This document shows positions 10,373 to 21,672 of a stretch of 64,000 nt of DNA, piece by piece. The DNA comes from Capsicum annuum (taxonomy: Eukaryota > Streptophyta > Magnoliopsida > Solanales > Solanaceae), in the NCBI RefSeq assembly GCF_002878395.1, contig NC_061121.1:44418023-44482022 (forward strand), in the 5' to 3' direction. The position numbers were made by a program, and so were the translations under genes. The notes under the pieces were generated by a model, which was not told the origin of the DNA, ran no database searches, and saw only the letters and a list, made by a program, of their open reading frames with translations. Within the stretch, counting starts at the first letter, position 1. Each line of letters opens with the position of its first letter.

Positions 10373-11300
10373 ATGAATTCTGAGAACAACTTTTCCCAAA
10401 TAGATCCTCCTGTCTTTGATGGTGAGAATTACCAACTTTGGGAAATAAGAATTTAGACTTATTTTGAGGCTTTAGATCTTTGGGAGGCTGTAGAGGAGGA
10501 TTATGAGGTTCTTCCGCTGCCCGATAATCTCACGGTAGCCCAGATCAAAAGTGAAAAGGAAAAGAAAATCAGAAAATCAAAGGCAAAAAGCAACTTTATT
10601 TGCTAGTCTGTCTGCAATAATTTTCACGAGAATTATGGCCTTTAAATCAGAAAAAGAAATTTGGGATTATCAAATGAAGGATGAAATAATACGAGGCATA
10701 AAGGTATTGAATCTAGTCAGTGAATTCGAATTGCAAAAGATGAAGGAATCTGAGACCATCAAAGAGTACTCAGACCGTCTTCTTGGCATTGTTAACAAGG
10801 TAAGATTACTTGGAATAAAATTTAAAGATTCAAGAATTTTTAAAAAAATTCTTGTTACCATGCCTGAAAGATATGAAGTATCAATAACTACCTTAGAAAA
10901 GAGAAAAGTCCTGTCCAAGATTACCTTGGCAGAATTGTTAAATACGTTGCAGGCGCAAGAGCAAAGAAGGCTTATAAGGTAGGATGGTATGGTTGAAGGA
11001 CCTTTGACAGCCAACCACAAAACTCAAAGAAAGGGTAATAATTCAAGAAAAAATTATCCACCTTGCCAGTACTGTTGCAAAATAGGCCATCCTCCATTTA
11101 AATATTGGAAGAGACCAGGTGCACCATGCAAGATTTGTAATCAACATGGCCATGAAGTCGTGATTTGCAAAAACAAATCTCAAAATTATGAAGTAGATGC
11201 CCAAGTCACCAAAAAAGAAGAAGAAGATCACTTATTTGTGGCAACATATTCTTCAACCAAGAAATTTGATTTTTGGATGATTAATAGTGGTTGTACAAAC
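10373..11300 (+). pseudogene. gag (UBN2 type) with two zinc knuckles
   Basis: The start ATG at 10373 gives MNSENNFSQIDPPVFDGENY, the usual copia gag opening, and LDLWEAVEEDYEVLPLPDN. After a frameshift near 10580 the UBN2 core is open from 10551 to 10982 (MAFKSEKEIWDY, KMKESETIKEYSDRLLGIVNK, LVTMPERYE, LAELLNTLQAQEQRR). A stop at 10981 is followed by a knuckle CQYCCKIGHPPFKY whose last Cys is Tyr, and a second, intact knuckle CKICNQHGHEVVIC. An early stop also lies near 10456. Gag would package the element's RNA. Confidence 0.9.
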
Positions 11301-11716
11301 CACATGACATATGACAAAACTATTTTTTAAAAGGTTTTGCCTTTGAAAAATAAGAAAATCAGAATTTGGAATGGTAACTATAATCTTGCAAAAGGAAAAG
11401 GGAATATTGCAATCAAAATAATTTTAGGAACAAAAATAATTTCAAGGGTCCTTTACATGCCTAATATTGACAAAAGTTTGTTAAGTGTTGGTCAACTAAT
11501 GGATGAAGGATTTAAAATATTGGTTAAAGATAAATATTGTCAAATTTTTTATTCCACTAATCATGAGATTTTGAAAGTTGATATGAGAGATAAAAGTTTC
11601 TTATTTAATCTACCAGAAGATGCACACAAGCTATGCAAGAATAAAGATGAATTGGCAGATTTTTTCAAGAGGTTAAATTCAGTCGAAGCCGAAACAATTA
11701 TTGATCTGAGGAGGAG
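11256..11716 (+). pseudogene. Protease start and GAG-pre-integrase stub ending at the LTR
   Basis: FWMINSGCTNHMT is the copia protease active-site block with the catalytic Asp changed to Asn. A stop follows KTIF at 11328. Open sequence then runs 11337-11735, giving the rest of the protease (WNGNYNLAKGKGNIAI, MPNIDKSLLSVGQLMDEGF) and the start of the pre-integrase region (KSFLFNLPEDAH). The His-x-Arg-x-Gly-His core of GAG-pre-integrase never appears; the frame enters the 3' LTR at 11717. Confidence 0.85.
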
Positions 11717-11765
11717 TGTTGAAAATATATCTTAGAAATAAAGTAGGAATATATATTTTTAGTAG
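11717..11765 (+). repeat. 3' LTR of gag-only copia copy 1, left part
   Basis: It starts TGTTGAAAATATATC after a purine tract (GAGGAGGAG). It matches the first 49 bases of the 5' LTR and then stops at the RTE insertion. Confidence 0.85.
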
Positions 11766-12180
11766 GTGGGCTTGTATAGGGAAGAGAAAATACAGTTTTG
11801 GGAGGCTTTGGATGAGGGGGTGAGAGGCGTGCCTAGCTCGGAGAAGATTGTGGCAGCAAGGGATTTCAATAGGCACATCGGGGCATTATTGGGAGGCTTT
11901 CGCTATGTGCATGGTGGTTTTGGTTTTAGGGATATAAATGATCACCTTCTAAAGTACGATAGCCAAAACCCAAATTAATCTTAGCTTTCTGAAGAAGGAC
12001 GATCACCTGATCACCTTTCGAAGCGCGATAGCCAAGACCTAAATTGACTTTTTGATACTTAGGAAAGGATATAAGGTGTTGTGTAAGTACTGTAAGGTCA
12101 TTTTGAGTAAGAATCTTTTGACCTAGTATAGGCTCTTGGTGATGCACTTGGGTATGAAGGTGGATAAAAAGCAAATGGGT
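11766..12180 (+). pseudogene. RTE endonuclease fragment (APE type)
   Basis: EEKIQFWEALDEGVRGVPSS and FNRHIGALLGGF correspond to the apurinic-endonuclease-like domain that nicks target DNA; the usual GDFN motif reads RDFN. Homology continues in other frames to about 12180 (KEDHLITF-like, TQH-like blocks), crossing several stops. The N-terminal part of the domain is missing. Confidence 0.75.
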
Positions 12181-12399
12181 TAGGAGAAATGACCTAGAAT
12201 TAAGTGGGGAGGCTTGACATCGGTGAATTCACAGTAGATAGGGGAAAGGTAGCAGGTATGGGGGTGTGGGAGTATGGGGGGGTGGATGTTATGTTGGATA
12301 AGGTGGCTAGGTGCATCAAATAGACTGCTAGAGAGGTGTTGGGTATTTCCAGGGGCTGAGCCGATCATCATTGGGGGAATTGGTTGTGGAATGAAGAAG

Positions 12400-14090
12400 T
12401 TAAGAAAGAAGTGAAAACTAAGAAGAGGGAATATGCTAAGTTGGTTGAGAGTAAGGATGAATAAGAGAAGCGGGTTAATAGGGAGGAGTACAAGTTAGCT
12501 AGGAAGAAGGCTAAGTTAGCTGTTACGGCTGCTAAGACGACAATGTTTAAGAGATTGTATGTGGGGTTAAAGAAGAAAGAATCAGAAAAAAAGGTTGTTT
12601 AGGCTTACTAAGGCTAGGGAGGGGAAGGGTTGTTACCTCAACCAGGTGAAGTGCATTAAGGGGGAGGATGGTAGAGTGTTAGTAGAGGACGGTCACTTTA
12701 AGAAAAGATGGCAGTTGTATTTTCATAGGCTCTTGAATGATGGAGGGGATAAATTTACTGAGTTAGAAAAGCTTGAGGACTCAGAGGAGTGTTATGATTT
12801 TAGTTATTGTAGATATTTTTAGGTGGAGGAGGTGAGAGAGGCTACTCGCAGGATGTGAAGGGATAGGGCAATGGGGCATGATGAGATTTTTGTGGATTTT
12901 GAAAGCTTTCTGGCCATGCTGGTCTAAGGTGGTTGAATGAATTGTTTAACGGCATTTTCAAGATGGCGAAAATGCCCGAGACTTGGAGATGGCGTACTAT
13001 GATCCCTCTTTATAAGAACAAGGATGACATTAAGAGTTACAACAACTATAGGGGTATTAAGTTATTGAGTCACACTATAAATATTTGGCAGAGAGTGGTT
13101 GAGTTGAGTTTGAGAAAGATAGTGTCGATTTTGGAGAACCAGTTATGATTTATGCCTGGTCACTCGACGATAGAGGCTATTCACCTGGTACTAAGACTGG
13201 TGGAATGGTATAGGTAAAGAAAGAAGGATCTGCACATAGTGTTTATCGACTTAGAGAAGGCATACGACAAATTCCCTATGGAGGTTCTTTGGAGATTCTT
13301 GGAAGTGAGTGGGGTCCTGGTGGCGTATAACAGAGCAATCAAGGACATGTATGATGGAGCTAAGACCCAGGTAAGGATGGCGGGAGGAGATTCAAAGCAT
13401 TTCCCTATCTTGATAGAGTTGCATTAGGGATCAACTCTTAGTCCTTTTTGTTTGCTTTGGTGATGGATGTGTTGATGCGGCGTATTCAAGGAGGGGTGAT
13501 TTAGTGTATGATTTTCACAAATGATGTAGTTTTTACTACTGAGATTCAAGGGGGTCTGAATGATAAATTAGAGGTGTGGATACGAAAGCTTGAGTCTATA
13601 GGGTTCAGGTTGAGTTGGAGTAAGACGGAATATATTGAGTTCAAGTTTAATGACTCGAGCTAGGAGAATGAGGTGGTAGTAAGGTTGGACTCCCAGGTGG
13701 TGTGTAAGAGGGATAGTTTCAAGTATCTCGGGTCCATGATTCAAGGGAATGGTGAGATTGATGAGGATGTCTACCACCGTATTGGGGTGGGATGGATAAA
13801 GTGGAAGATCACCTTGGGGTGTTGTACGATAAGAAGGTTCCGCTAAATCTTAAAGGCAAATTCTACAGGGTGGCAGTTCGTCCGACCATATTGTATGGAG
13901 CAGAGTGTTGGCAAGTTAAGAACACCTACGTTCAAAAATTAAAGGTGGAGGAAATGTGGATGTTGTATTTGATGTGTGGGCTTACTAGGAGTCATACAGT
14001 TCAGAATGAGTTTATTTGGGAGAAGTTTGGAGTGGCTTCAGTGGTGGAAAAGATGTGGGAAGTCTGACTGAGTTGGTTCGGACATGTCAT
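12400..14090 (+). pseudogene. RTE reverse transcriptase, broken
   Basis: In order: a Lys-rich linker, LTKAREGKGCYLNQVKCIKGEDG, MAKMPETWRWRTMIPLYKNKDD, NYRGIKLLSHTINIWQRVVE, the palm block [21 protein letters not shown] (about 13240-13303), the thumb region [18 protein letters not shown] (about 13710-13770) and VRPTILYGAECWQVKN. The catalytic FADD block is present only in decayed form (FTNDVVF near 13517), with Asp changed to Asn. Stops and frameshifts split it into at least six pieces. Confidence 0.85.
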
Positions 14091-14587
14091 GAGGAAGGGC
14101 ACCGATGCCCTGATTCGTAGGTTTGAGAGGCTGGCTTTGGATAGTTTTAGGCAGGGTAGGGTAGGCCGAAGAAATACTGGAGAGAGGCGATTAGGCAGGA
14201 CATGGAGCAGTTATTGCTTATAGAGGACATAACCCTAGATAGGAAAATCTGGAGAACACAAATTAAAATAGAAGGCTAGTGCCTGTTTCGGTGCAGGGTA
14301 GGGTATTACTTGGTGGGTGTAGTATTCTTCTCATGCTACCTTGCTTCATGCTTTATTACGAACTTTTTTACTAGTCTTTGTGTACTATTACTTGTGGATA
14401 TCGTGTTTATGTCATGTCATCTTATTCCATACTTTATTAAGGATCTGATTATTATTCCTTGTCTTGAGCAGAGGGTCTATCGGACACCTCCTTTCTACTT
14501 CTCCAGAGGTAGTGGTATGGACTGATTACATCTTACCCTCCCCAGACCCCAGTATTTGAGAATACACATTGTTTGTTGTTGTTGTTG
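14091..14587 (+). repeat. RTE C-terminus and 3' untranslated tail
   Basis: The C-terminal Arg/Gly-rich end ([15 protein letters not shown]-like) decays into a 3' region with a conserved CTTCTCCAGAGG block near 14500 and the terminal GTT repeat. The tail is the probable site where the element's RT starts copying. Confidence 0.7.
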
Positions 14588-14809
14588 TTAATTATTAGAG
14601 TACTATGAGTTAGGAATTAGTTGTCCCTTTATTATTTGAAGAGAAATTAGTTATCCCAATTTAAATTGGAGTATGGTTAAAAATTTAGCTATAAGTATAT
14701 GTTTAGAGTTATTAATAAAATAATTCCCTTTGACAATACTATAGCCGTATTTTATTTTTCTCTAACTCTTTCTCCATTATTTCTGCAATTTCAAAGCTAA
14801 AAATCAATA
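14588..14809 (+). repeat. 3' LTR of gag-only copia copy 1, right part
   Basis: It resumes with TTAATTATTAGAG and runs to AAAATCAATA. The expected terminal CA is TA. It matches 10110-10330 of the 5' LTR closely. The following GTATT matches the 5' flank GTATA. Confidence 0.85.
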
Positions 14810-14814
14810 GTATT

Positions 14815-15055
14815 TAATTTTGGTATTGAATCTTTTGTTTTTTGTGACTCTATTGTACTTTTGAGAAATTGATTAAAGGATGATAGAAAACGATAAAGAA
14901 TTTCAATTAACTGAAAGGTTCATCATTAGGAGACTGTACACATTGAACCAACTAAATCAATCATTCTTTTCAAATTGTTGTTTGGGTAACTTGGTATGTG
15001 AATATTTCTTTTGTTGTGGATTCTCCCCCTTTTTTCACTTTGTTTTCATTTTACA
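14815..15055. other. Unassigned sequence beside the minus-strand copia LTR
   Basis: It lies between the gag-only copia element and sequence shared with the LTR at 38021-38716. It does not match 37905-38020, where the rest of that LTR would be. No coding signal is visible. Confidence 0.35.
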
Positions 15056-15752
15056 TGGAAACTCCTTGTTCAAGGAGGAAAACCACAACCTTCCTCTAGG
15101 AATTCAAAGCTCCACTAATATTCAAGTAACTTGAATACAACTCCATTACATCAAGGATTAACCTCCTAATCCTTTCTCCTACTAATAACTCTATTACAAA
15201 GAGAACTTGCAGTAGCTCTACTGCAGACCACCCAGCTAACTATAACTTAGTTGACAGGCTAACTCTAGCTTCACTATCACCTAACTCTAGATGATAACAT
15301 GGAGCTTGGAACTAAAAACACCAACACCTAATAATAACAATGACAACAGTAGGCAACGTTTATAACCACAGTACAAAGACTCAAATACAACAAGAAAATA
15401 AAAATAAAACTTTGCCAGCTATTCGTTCTCTATTGCGAATGAGTCTTTTATTCAAGAGCTTTAAGAGAGATATTTTGTTGTAACAATATGGAAGCTTGTT
15501 TTTCTTGTTGTTGAGGATGAGAAATATATATAGATGACACAAAAAACCTTGGGAAAGTCTCATTGGCTAAAAAAAAAGTGCAGCAGCTTTTCCCTCCGAC
15601 TTTTGTATTTTCATCTAGCTGTGTTGCTGACACTGACAGTGACGTGTAGGCCCAACCATGTTTCTAAGTAGTTGCAACTTTTTCATCAGACATTCTTCAT
15701 GAATCAGGTCCTAACATACAATTTGTCAATCATCAAAACTAAGGAATTAACA
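15056..15752 (-). repeat. 3' LTR of the minus-strand copia element
   Basis: On the minus strand it starts TGTTAATTCC after a purine-rich AAAAATGGGAAATT tract. It matches 38021-38716 along its whole length, including TGGAAACTCC at the other end. Shared blocks include GCAACTTGAATACAACTCCA-like and TCACCTAACTCTAGATGATAA segments. Beyond 15056 the two copies stop matching. Confidence 0.8.
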
Positions 15753-17554
15753 AATTTCCCATTTTTATGATGATAAACCCATGCACGTCTTCAAGCATCC
15801 ACACTATACACAACACTACTCAGAAACACATGCCCTCAAGCATTCATCACAAATGATATCGACTTTTTCCCCTATTGCTAATGCCATTGTTATCTCCCAC
15901 CTATTCACCCTGTCTATGAGCACCAAAGATTCCCCCTAAGTGGGAGAGCCCTATCTTCACTTACCACCCTACCCCATTTTGGCAGCACTACTGCACCACA
16001 TCTTCTTTCCTTTGGCATCATCAAAGTGTTAAACAATAAACGAAGAATAGATAAGCATACATTTTAATTCACGGTCATTGAGGCTGCACTTACATGAACA
16101 TAAAAGATTAGACAAGATAAGAGAAGTGATAACACAAAGATAATTCATTCATTCATCAAGTCAAGCAGTATCAAACTCTATTAAAAAATAATGACCATAA
16201 AAACATAACAACAAATATGCCACTTACAATCAAGAGACCACAAAAAGCTTAAGAGAACAAATTTTAATGGGGTTTAAAATGAGAGATGAGATGGGAAATG
16301 AGTAGGGACCAGATTAGGAAGGATCTAGGGAGAAGGACCAGTAGCATGAGACAACATCCTGAGAAGTATGGTCATAAGCTCACTTTCAGCAACATGAGCC
16401 TTTAGAATCTGCTGGGTCAAATCTTCATTCTTTTAGGTCAAGTCTTCAACTCTTGTTTCTAGCTTCTTTTCCCTTTCCTGCAGACCTGGATTTTTAGTAT
16501 TCAACTTCCAAACTCAACTAGTTCCCTCGTCACCTCTTCTAATAGATATTTCCTTCAGTTCAATAATCTCAGCATCTCTCTGTGCCACTAGGGTTTTCAT
16601 AGCATCAAGCTCCTGCCTCAGATTTTATTGAACATCAGTCAACTTAGAAACATTGGATTAGGAATTTTCCCTTATTCTTCGATGGATAAATTCATTTTTT
16701 TAGACTGGTAATATTGAACATCTGCTTGATATAATCAACCTTTCCCTTTCCACTTTCAATATTAAAACATGAAAAGACCCTGTTTAGCTAGAATCCATAA
16801 GATAACCCATGCTTTTCATCTTTTACAGTCATGACAGTGCTGATGTATTCAATCATCATTGTTTGCAGATTTACTTTTGGTATTTGGAAAAAACTTCCAT
16901 AAGGAACAGATCAGGTCCAGTCATATTAGACTTGACCAGACTTACAGGAAGACTAATACTTATCAAGTGATGGGATTTTGCAGGAATAGTCCAAACCCTA
17001 ATCAGAAGGAACTGATTGGTCAGAGGTTGGGTCTTTGGATGGGTTGATTTGAGAAGCAATTTTGAAGGCTGGGTCTTTGGAAAATCAACCTTGGGGTCTT
17101 CTTTTTTTTTGTGGAAGGGTTACTTTAAAGATCATTTTTAGGGATTGGGTTCATAGATGAAACAACTTTGGGGTCTTCATTTTTATCACATGGGGAGTTA
17201 ATTTGGGAGTCAAAACTGTCATCAAAATTATGATCCTTTTTAGTGAGGGTCATCAATTGTTGCTTTCTTTTCCTGAGTGTTTAAATCTCTATCAATTTGG
17301 CTAAGAGAAAGAGGAGTAAACTTTGTATTGGAAAAAGAATTCTCTGTTTCGGAGTCAGAAGGGATAGATGGAGTATCAAACACTTTCAATAGAATAATCA
17401 TTTTGAGAGAATCTGGTAGGGTTTGACATTGTATGGATTTTGAAAACTGAGATGGATGAAGCAAGATAAAACCTTTAAGGAAAGGTTTGGGAACTGATAG
17501 GTTGTAGGAGAGAGAGGCTTTTCAAAATAAAGACTAAAATTTGATTTAGATTTT
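15753..17554 (-). other. Left internal region of the minus-strand copia element
   Basis: This should be the 3' half of the internal region. Apart from the coiled-coil relic (separate entry), the minus strand holds Pro/Ser-rich frames with many stops (17240-17464 and around) and no pol motif that I can find. The stretch 15753-16320 appears noncoding. Confidence 0.5.
16325..16660 (-). pseudogene. Coiled-coil protein relic inside the copia-like element
   Basis: The minus strand reads SKLTDVQ, stop, NLRQELDAMKTLVAQRDAEI, IELKE, a frame change, then KKLETRVEDLT, stop, KNEDLTQQILKAHVAESELM, TILLRMLSHATGPSP and a stop at 16325-16327. The heptad pattern of Leu/Ile/Val with Glu/Lys/Arg is clear. The protein is unknown to me. 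It lies on the element's own sense strand where integrase and RT would be expected, so it may be cargo or an extra gag-like ORF. At least two stops and one frameshift break it. Confidence 0.6.
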
Positions 17555-17565
17555 GAATAGGAAAT
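17555..17565. repeat. Left target-site duplication of the Mutator-like element
   Basis: GAATAGGAAAT here equals 18789-18799 exactly. Confidence 0.85.
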
Positions 17566-18788
17566 GGAAAAGGGCCTAAAATTCCCTTCAATTATGAGAA
17601 ATGGTGCAAAAATGTCTCCCATCAACCTATTGGGCCTAAAATGTCCTTCCCGTCTACCTATTAGGACTGCTTTACCGTTTTATTTTACATATCCCAATTC
17701 ATTTATGACGTGTCTTTTTTTATTTGCCAACTAATCTTTAATTATAATAATTAATCTATTGTGCGTTGAGTTGTAGTTTCTTGGATATGCCCATACAAAT
17801 CGAAAAGTACAGACCTGTAATGGAGTGACCTTTCCTTGTAATTATACCTATTTGTTCTCTGTTCTCCGAATCATACTTTATGTTTTAAAATGCCAGACTC
17901 AACTTAGAACTTATAAATACCATGTCAAAAGTATAAGGGAGGTAGTGGTTAATAAAATATCAAGTGAAAAGCATGAATTGGTAAGTTACTAATATTAGAA
18001 ACTTAAAAGAAAGATATTTATGTACCTAATATCCAAGCTATTAATCAACAGCATCTCATATGTCAATGCTACTTTTTTCTATTCTTTAATTGGTTAGTAT
18101 TTCTAAATCTTGTACTTTTAGTAATAACCTTGATTGTTGAAATTCACACAATGTTTGTGCTAGTTAATGTGTCATTTTGAATTAATTAGCGATGGTCTTT
18201 CTCTTTGTTGGAAAAGACTTCCCTGTTGGAATTAGCTATGGTCTTGCCCTTTTCATGATTTGGACATGGATATTAAAGTTAATTTTCTTTCAGGAATTGT
18301 AAATCATTAGAAGAGTAATATAATCACCAACGTTTCCCGTATGACTTAGACCAAAAAGGAAAATGAATACTTGGCTCAAAATTTGAAATACAATTATCAA
18401 CCTGTATATTGACTTGGGGTCGGTCAATGCTTTCATGAAGAAAAGTGCAGAAGAAGAGAGAACAATGGAGAAGAGATTATTGACGTGGGTTTTCTATTTA
18501 AGATTACTTGATTTGGGTGGAGCAGATTATTAGCAGATCATCTTATTAGGTTTGGGAGGGTTGACATTTTAGAGGGGATTAATTATTTTAATTAAATATT
18601 AGTTGCCCAGTAAAAAAGACACGTCATTAATGAATTAGGATCTATTAATGAAAGGGCAAAACAACCCTAGATGGGAAGAGAATTTTTGAACCATTAGGTA
18701 GACGAGAAGGTCATTTTAGCCCAATAAGTAGATGGAGGACATTTTTGTACCATTTTACATAGTTAAAGGACATTTTTGGCCCTTTCTC
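17566..18788. mobile_element. Non-autonomous Mutator-like element with long inverted repeats
   Basis: The ends form terminal inverted repeats of roughly 200 bp (about 17566-17762 and 18577-18788). The left starts GGAAAAGGGCC; the right, reverse-complemented, starts GAGAAAGGGCC. Shared blocks include GACGTGTCTTTTTT and CAAAAATGTC. A perfect 11-bp duplication, GAATAGGAAAT, flanks it. Long inverted repeats with a 9-11 bp duplication are the hallmark of Mutator-like elements. The 1.22-kb element has no transposase frame and no captured exon that I recognise. The right repeat has an extra segment of about 50 bp. Confidence 0.85.
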
Positions 18789-18799
18789 GAATAGGAAAT
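18789..18799. repeat. Right target-site duplication of the Mutator-like element
   Basis: GAATAGGAAAT, identical to 17555-17565. Confidence 0.85.
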
Positions 18800-19411
18800 C
18801 AAGGAACAGTTCAAACTTTATGGAGTTAAGTATGATGAGATGTATCCAGTCAGATGGGTGCATCACTTAGACTTAAAGTATGAATGACAGCTTTTTTATA
18901 AGGTGGGAGAGCGATGTGGCACACATCATCAAACACTTTAAATAACCACTATTAATGAATAGTAGATGATACTTACCTAATTAGGGACTTGGTCCCTATA
19001 TGATTTTTGAACTCAATCACTTTGTGTTGTCTCAACTCTCCTTTTTATATCTTCTTTTCTTTCCATAGGTGTATATCTGCAGAAGATATGAGACTAAATT
19101 AGAAATGTAAGATATCATCTAGCCAAGTTTCCTTCATACCAAATCAGAGAAATTTTGGAGGATTATGAGAGAAGTCAGCATTCAACTTGATGTCAACATC
19201 CCTGACTTTTCTTGTTCTTTTCAACTTGTTCCCTGCCAACTTATCATAGTAGCTCTATTAAGCATATGCTCTCTAGGACTGTTGGAGCATGATTTTTATC
19301 AACTAGTTACACAGCACCACCATCATCAACACACTCTACTGCTTCAGCACACTAGAATAATGTAGGACCAGGTTCAATCATGACTTTGTCACAAATCTAT
19401 TCAACTTCAAT
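18800..19411 (-). other. Copia-like element internal sequence, no domain seen
   Basis: It continues the internal region interrupted at 17565 and resumes, after LARD A, at 36412. A short plus-strand frame at 19165-19365 looks incidental. No retroelement motif is visible. Confidence 0.4.
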
Positions 19412-19416
19412 GATTC
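19412..19416. repeat. Left target-site duplication of LARD A
   Basis: GATTC, identical to 36407-36411 on the far side of the element. Confidence 0.85.
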
Positions 19417-21640
19417 TGTAATACCATGCATTTTCAAGCAAGAAATTTGAACCGTCGTTACTACATGTATAAGCCATAATTCCATGGTTCATATTTAAAT
19501 TCTTGTTTCATGATCTTTCTCCTACTATATGAATTGATTATGAGGTGAAAAATGATAATCAAAGTCACTTAAAGAAAAGTTGAGCTAAGAATCCTTCATT
19601 CGTTCAATGTTTGATATTCGTTTTTATAAGGATCATCTTTGAACTACTATAACTATTTGTATATATAGAATTTGGCAGATTAAGAAGCACTAAATTATAG
19701 CCAATCGAATTATCTTTCCAACGATACCAGTTTTGCCTAAATCTACTATCCAAGTGAAAAGTTACTCCATTATTCATGAGAGGCAGTAAGGGGGCGTGAT
19801 AGCCCCGCAACGTGACGGATATTTAACCCAACTAGGGTTCAGGACGCAGCGGTTATTCCCACACTATTTCAGCTTCTTAAGGGTCTAGGATCATTTAGTC
19901 CTTCCCCTCAACCCCAAACGTCCATAACACTGAATTTCAGCTCCAAAAAGCTAAAATCTAAATATTATTTAGTCTTCCTCTAAAAATATAAATCATAATA
20001 TTTTCTAAAAAATATCAAGAACTGATCTCAAAGATCAAGAATTCCAAGAAAAGGATTAAGATTCGAGTTCCATCTTTCAAATCTTATAATCTAAGGTATG
20101 TGTGACTACTGTAAAAACCTTGGGCAAATGTTTAAATGTTTTTTCAAGATTAAAGATCCCCAATTTTAATTTATAATGAAGTATATGATATGATTTTCGA
20201 TGATGGTGCATCATGGGACTATTTTGACGGATTTATATGTTGATTTGAATTATGTTCCATGAATATTTAATTATAGCGATATATATAAATGATTTTGCGC
20301 TTGTTTGTAAAATTAATTCAGAGCATGAATATGAATTCCCTCTGTTGTTGTGAACTAAAGTTTGAATTTTTCATTATGGATGATTTGAAATACGTCTCTT
20401 AATATTTGAAAGTGATCTTTTAAATTTCATGGTGTTTGGCATGGTTTATATAAAAATAAGAGGGAGGTTCTTTTCATAACTATATTATTGCTTTAAAAGG
20501 GAAAGAATTCCATGTGACTGATTAAATTTACATGACCACCATATGTTTTAATTCTTGCAAAGAGATAATAAATGCCTAAGTTTTCTTGAGATTTTAAAGT
20601 GATAACCCTATTGTGATGTTACAAAATTTTGGGTGGCCATGTGCATGTTTTAAATATGATGGGCTGTGAATTTGGTATGATATGGACTTGCAAGTTAGGG
20701 TATGACGATACCCGGTGATAGTATGCCTATAACGGAATAATTGATGGATGTTTTGAATGCACGATAAATGGTTTTAAAGAACTAAAATTGGGCTTAACGA
20801 GAGGTAGATGGTTACCCAAAGAAGGCATTTGAGTGTTAGGGCTCATCATCGGAATAACCAAATTTGTCGATTTGGGTGATAAAATTGGCTAAAGACAATG
20901 TATACCTGTCCTCGAGACTTGTATACTAGAATAGAATTTTAGGGCTCTAATTCTTGTGGCATAAATGGATTTGGGGCTTGGTTTCTAAGTGTAGGTCAGA
21001 TTCCATATAGCCCGTGGGATCGTAGAAATGTAGGGTATACCATCTATCTCAGGATTAATATAAAGAGTGAGACATGTTTTCAAAAAAGTGCCTTGGAGTT
21101 CACTAAAGTATGTCTATGTTTTTTTACTTACGTACTATGATTATTAACTTTATGACATACTCTCACTTATTTTGTGTAAAAATATATTATTTTGAGTTGT
21201 TTCACATACCAGTACATCTGTATTGACCCCCTATATTTTAAAATTCAGAGACATAGTCCTGGGGTCCCGTTAAGCAGTAGATTAACTTGTTAGGAGTTTG
21301 TAGCGGGTGAGCCTCCCTTACTTTAGAACGTCTGTATTAGAATTTGTTATTGATCTTTCATTTTAATTCATGGTTTAACTGGGGGCCTTGTCCAAGATAA
21401 TAGACAGATGTCATTTCAGTTGTTAGAGATTTCGCAGACTAATGTTAGGTGTTGTTAATCTTCATGAACTTATTTCAGTATTGAGTAGTTTGAAATAAAA
21501 GCGACCATGATTCTGTTTTGCTTATATTATTGTATTTTATCTTTGTATATGAATGGTGTATGATTGAAAGTTAGAAGGGATCTCGAGCCTTCAAGGTTCA
21601 GGATACCTGTTATGGCTAGAGCCTATTTTGGGTCATGACA
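19417..21640 (+). repeat. 5' LTR of LARD A
   Basis: It begins TGTAATACCATGCATTTTC and ends GGGTCATGACA. It shares segments with the LTRs at 25773, 26566, 33088, 40115 and 56136, for example TTTCCAACGATACCA, TTGACCCCCTA and GGGGCCTTGTCC. Length is 2,224 bp. Confidence 0.85.
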
Positions 21641-21672
21641 AACTTGGTATTAGATCACGGTTCATGGTCCAA
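21641..21672 (+). promoter_or_regulatory. Primer binding site and leader of LARD A
   Basis: AACTTGGTATTAGATCACGG follows the LTR end. The consensus of the group is TTGGTATCAGAGCACGG (initiator Met tRNA). The next bases, TTCATGGTCC, are shared by LARD B, LARD C and the coding chromovirus. Confidence 0.8.

Larger units (their letters stand above)
11766..14587 (+). mobile_element. RTE-clade LINE, 5' truncated, inside the copia 3' LTR
   Basis: A non-LTR element with endonuclease and reverse transcriptase on the plus strand ends in a (GTT)n tail at 14571-14589. That tail and the preceding TTACCCTCCCCAGACCCC block are typical of plant RTE elements. The 5' end begins within the endonuclease domain. 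LTR sequence stops at 11765 and resumes at 14588, so the insertion is seen directly; compared with the intact 5' LTR only about three T bases are unaccounted for. No clear target duplication is visible. Many stops make it inactive. Confidence 0.88.
10059..14809 (+). mobile_element. Gag-only copia-type element, copy 1 (holds an RTE insert)
   Basis: It has a 5' LTR (10059-10330), primer site, gag, protease, a GAG-pre-integrase stub, and a 3' LTR that starts at 11717 and is split by an RTE LINE. Integrase, RT and RNase H are absent: only about 1.39 kb separate the LTRs. Flanking bases are GTATA (10054-10058) and GTATT (14810-14814), a target duplication with one mismatch. A second copy at 61514-63420 has the same layout, so the missing pol is a family trait. 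Mobility would need enzymes from a relative. Confidence 0.85.
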
